DNA of 38,236 bases from Flavobacteriaceae bacterium (GTDB taxonomy: Bacteria > Bacteroidota > Bacteroidia > Flavobacteriales > Flavobacteriaceae), in NCBI GenBank assembly GCA_002698745.1, contig PAAD01000014.1, forward strand, positions 1 through 38,236. The letters are read 5' to 3'. This document shows positions 37,617 through 38,236 of the stretch, one piece after another. The notes below the pieces were generated by a model. That model was not told the DNA's origin, made no database searches, and worked only from the letters and a program-made list of their open reading frames with translations. A program made the position numbers and the translations under genes. Positions within the stretch are counted from its first letter, which is position 1. Each line of letters starts with the position of its first letter.

Positions 37617-38236
37617 GAATCCCAAAAATCAGTTCGATAGTGTTGATCTTCTTCTGCCAGCATTTGCACATAACTCTTGTAACGTGATGCGGCTATTTCA
37701 CCCGATTCAACGGCTGCTTTAACAGCACATTTGGGTTCCTCCAGGTGTAGGCAGTTGTTAAACTTACAAGCGTCTTTTATTGAAAAAAATTCGCGAAAGT
37801 AGTCGCCCATTTCTGCTGCTCCCATATTCACAAGACCAAAGCCACGAATCCCTGGCGTATCCACAATACGAGCATTAAAATCCAAATCGTGCATTTCGGC
37901 AAAGGTTGTGGTATGTTGTCCTTGTTGGTGGTGGGCTGAGATGTCTGCCGTCTTGATGTTTAGTTCTGGTGATAAGGCATTCACCAAGGTCGATTTCCCT
38001 ACTCCACTGTGTCCTGAGAGCATACAGGTTTTGCCCTCCATCATTGTTTTGACAGCTTCCAAATTTATCCTCTTTAAGGCAGAAATCTCCAAACAGGTAT
38101 AGCCAATGTTTTCATACAGCTTTTTGATGCTGCGCATTTGCTCGGTATCGGAAGTACTATAGCTATCCTTTTTGTTAAAGAGCAATACTGTTTTAATTCC
38201 ATAGGCCTCTGCGGTGGCTAAAAACCGATCGATAAA
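37613..38236 (-). CDS. rsgA: Ribosome small subunit-dependent GTPase RsgA (N-terminus outside window)
   Basis: Frame stays open to base 38236 (FIDRFLATAEAYGIKTVLLFNKKDSY...); 'GHSGVGKSTLVNAL', 'VDTPGIRGFGL', Zn-binding 'CKFNNCLHLEEPKCAVKAAVESGEI'. Confidence 0.95.
   Translation of the reverse strand, partial: FIDRFLATAEAYGIKTVLLFNKKDSYSTSDTEQMRSIKKLYENIGYTCLEISALKRINLEAVKTMMEGKTCMLSGHSGVGKSTLVNALSPELNIKTADISAHHQQGQHTTTFAEMHDLDFNARIVDTPGIRGFGLVNMGAAEMGDYFREFFSIKDACKFNNCLHLEEPKCAVKAAVESGEIAASRYKSYVQMLAEEDQHYRTDFWDS

Noticed and set aside
1-38236. Defence system, prophage, integron, transposon or biosynthetic gene cluster
   Set aside because: No transposase, integrase, nuclease/helicase defence genes, phage structural genes or NRPS/PKS motifs found in any frame provided.

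Overview
Window from a Bacteroidota genome, most likely a marine-type Flavobacteriia (low GC, T9SS sorting domains, gldB/gldC). It has three parts. (A) About 1-10.4 kb is a carbohydrate/accessory segment: GH20 beta-hexosaminidase, GH125 alpha-mannosidase, serine hydrolase, CGPSR-type sulfatase, KDG kinase + KDPG aldolase, an uncharacterised T9SS-secreted protein, and two gene remnants not explained by intact ORFs. (B) About 10.4-26.0 kb is tRNA-Arg(TCG), a YqeY-like gene and a complete-looking minus-strand dcw (division/cell wall) cluster from mraZ to ftsZ, without murF. A three-copy 10-bp repeat upstream of mraZ looks like an MraZ operator. (C) About 26.2-38.2 kb is core housekeeping: alpha/beta hydrolase, engB, gldC, gldB, nadE, a LuxR-type response regulator with a degenerate receiver, dnaG, a polyprenyl synthase, rlmN, queA, aroA, mazG-like, dtd and rsgA (cut by the window edge). 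I see no CRISPR array, phage, transposase or obvious defence system, and I do not claim a wholly new multi-gene system. The items most worth a second look are: (1) an orphan T9SS C-terminal sorting domain on the minus strand at 7356-7460, just after eda; (2) a polysaccharide-lyase-like fragment just before kdgK, so that together these look like two ends of a broken secreted enzyme flanking kdgK-eda; (3) a response regulator whose phospho-acceptor Asp is replaced by Glu; (4) the putative MraZ operator. All product names come from motif recognition by eye; no database search was run.
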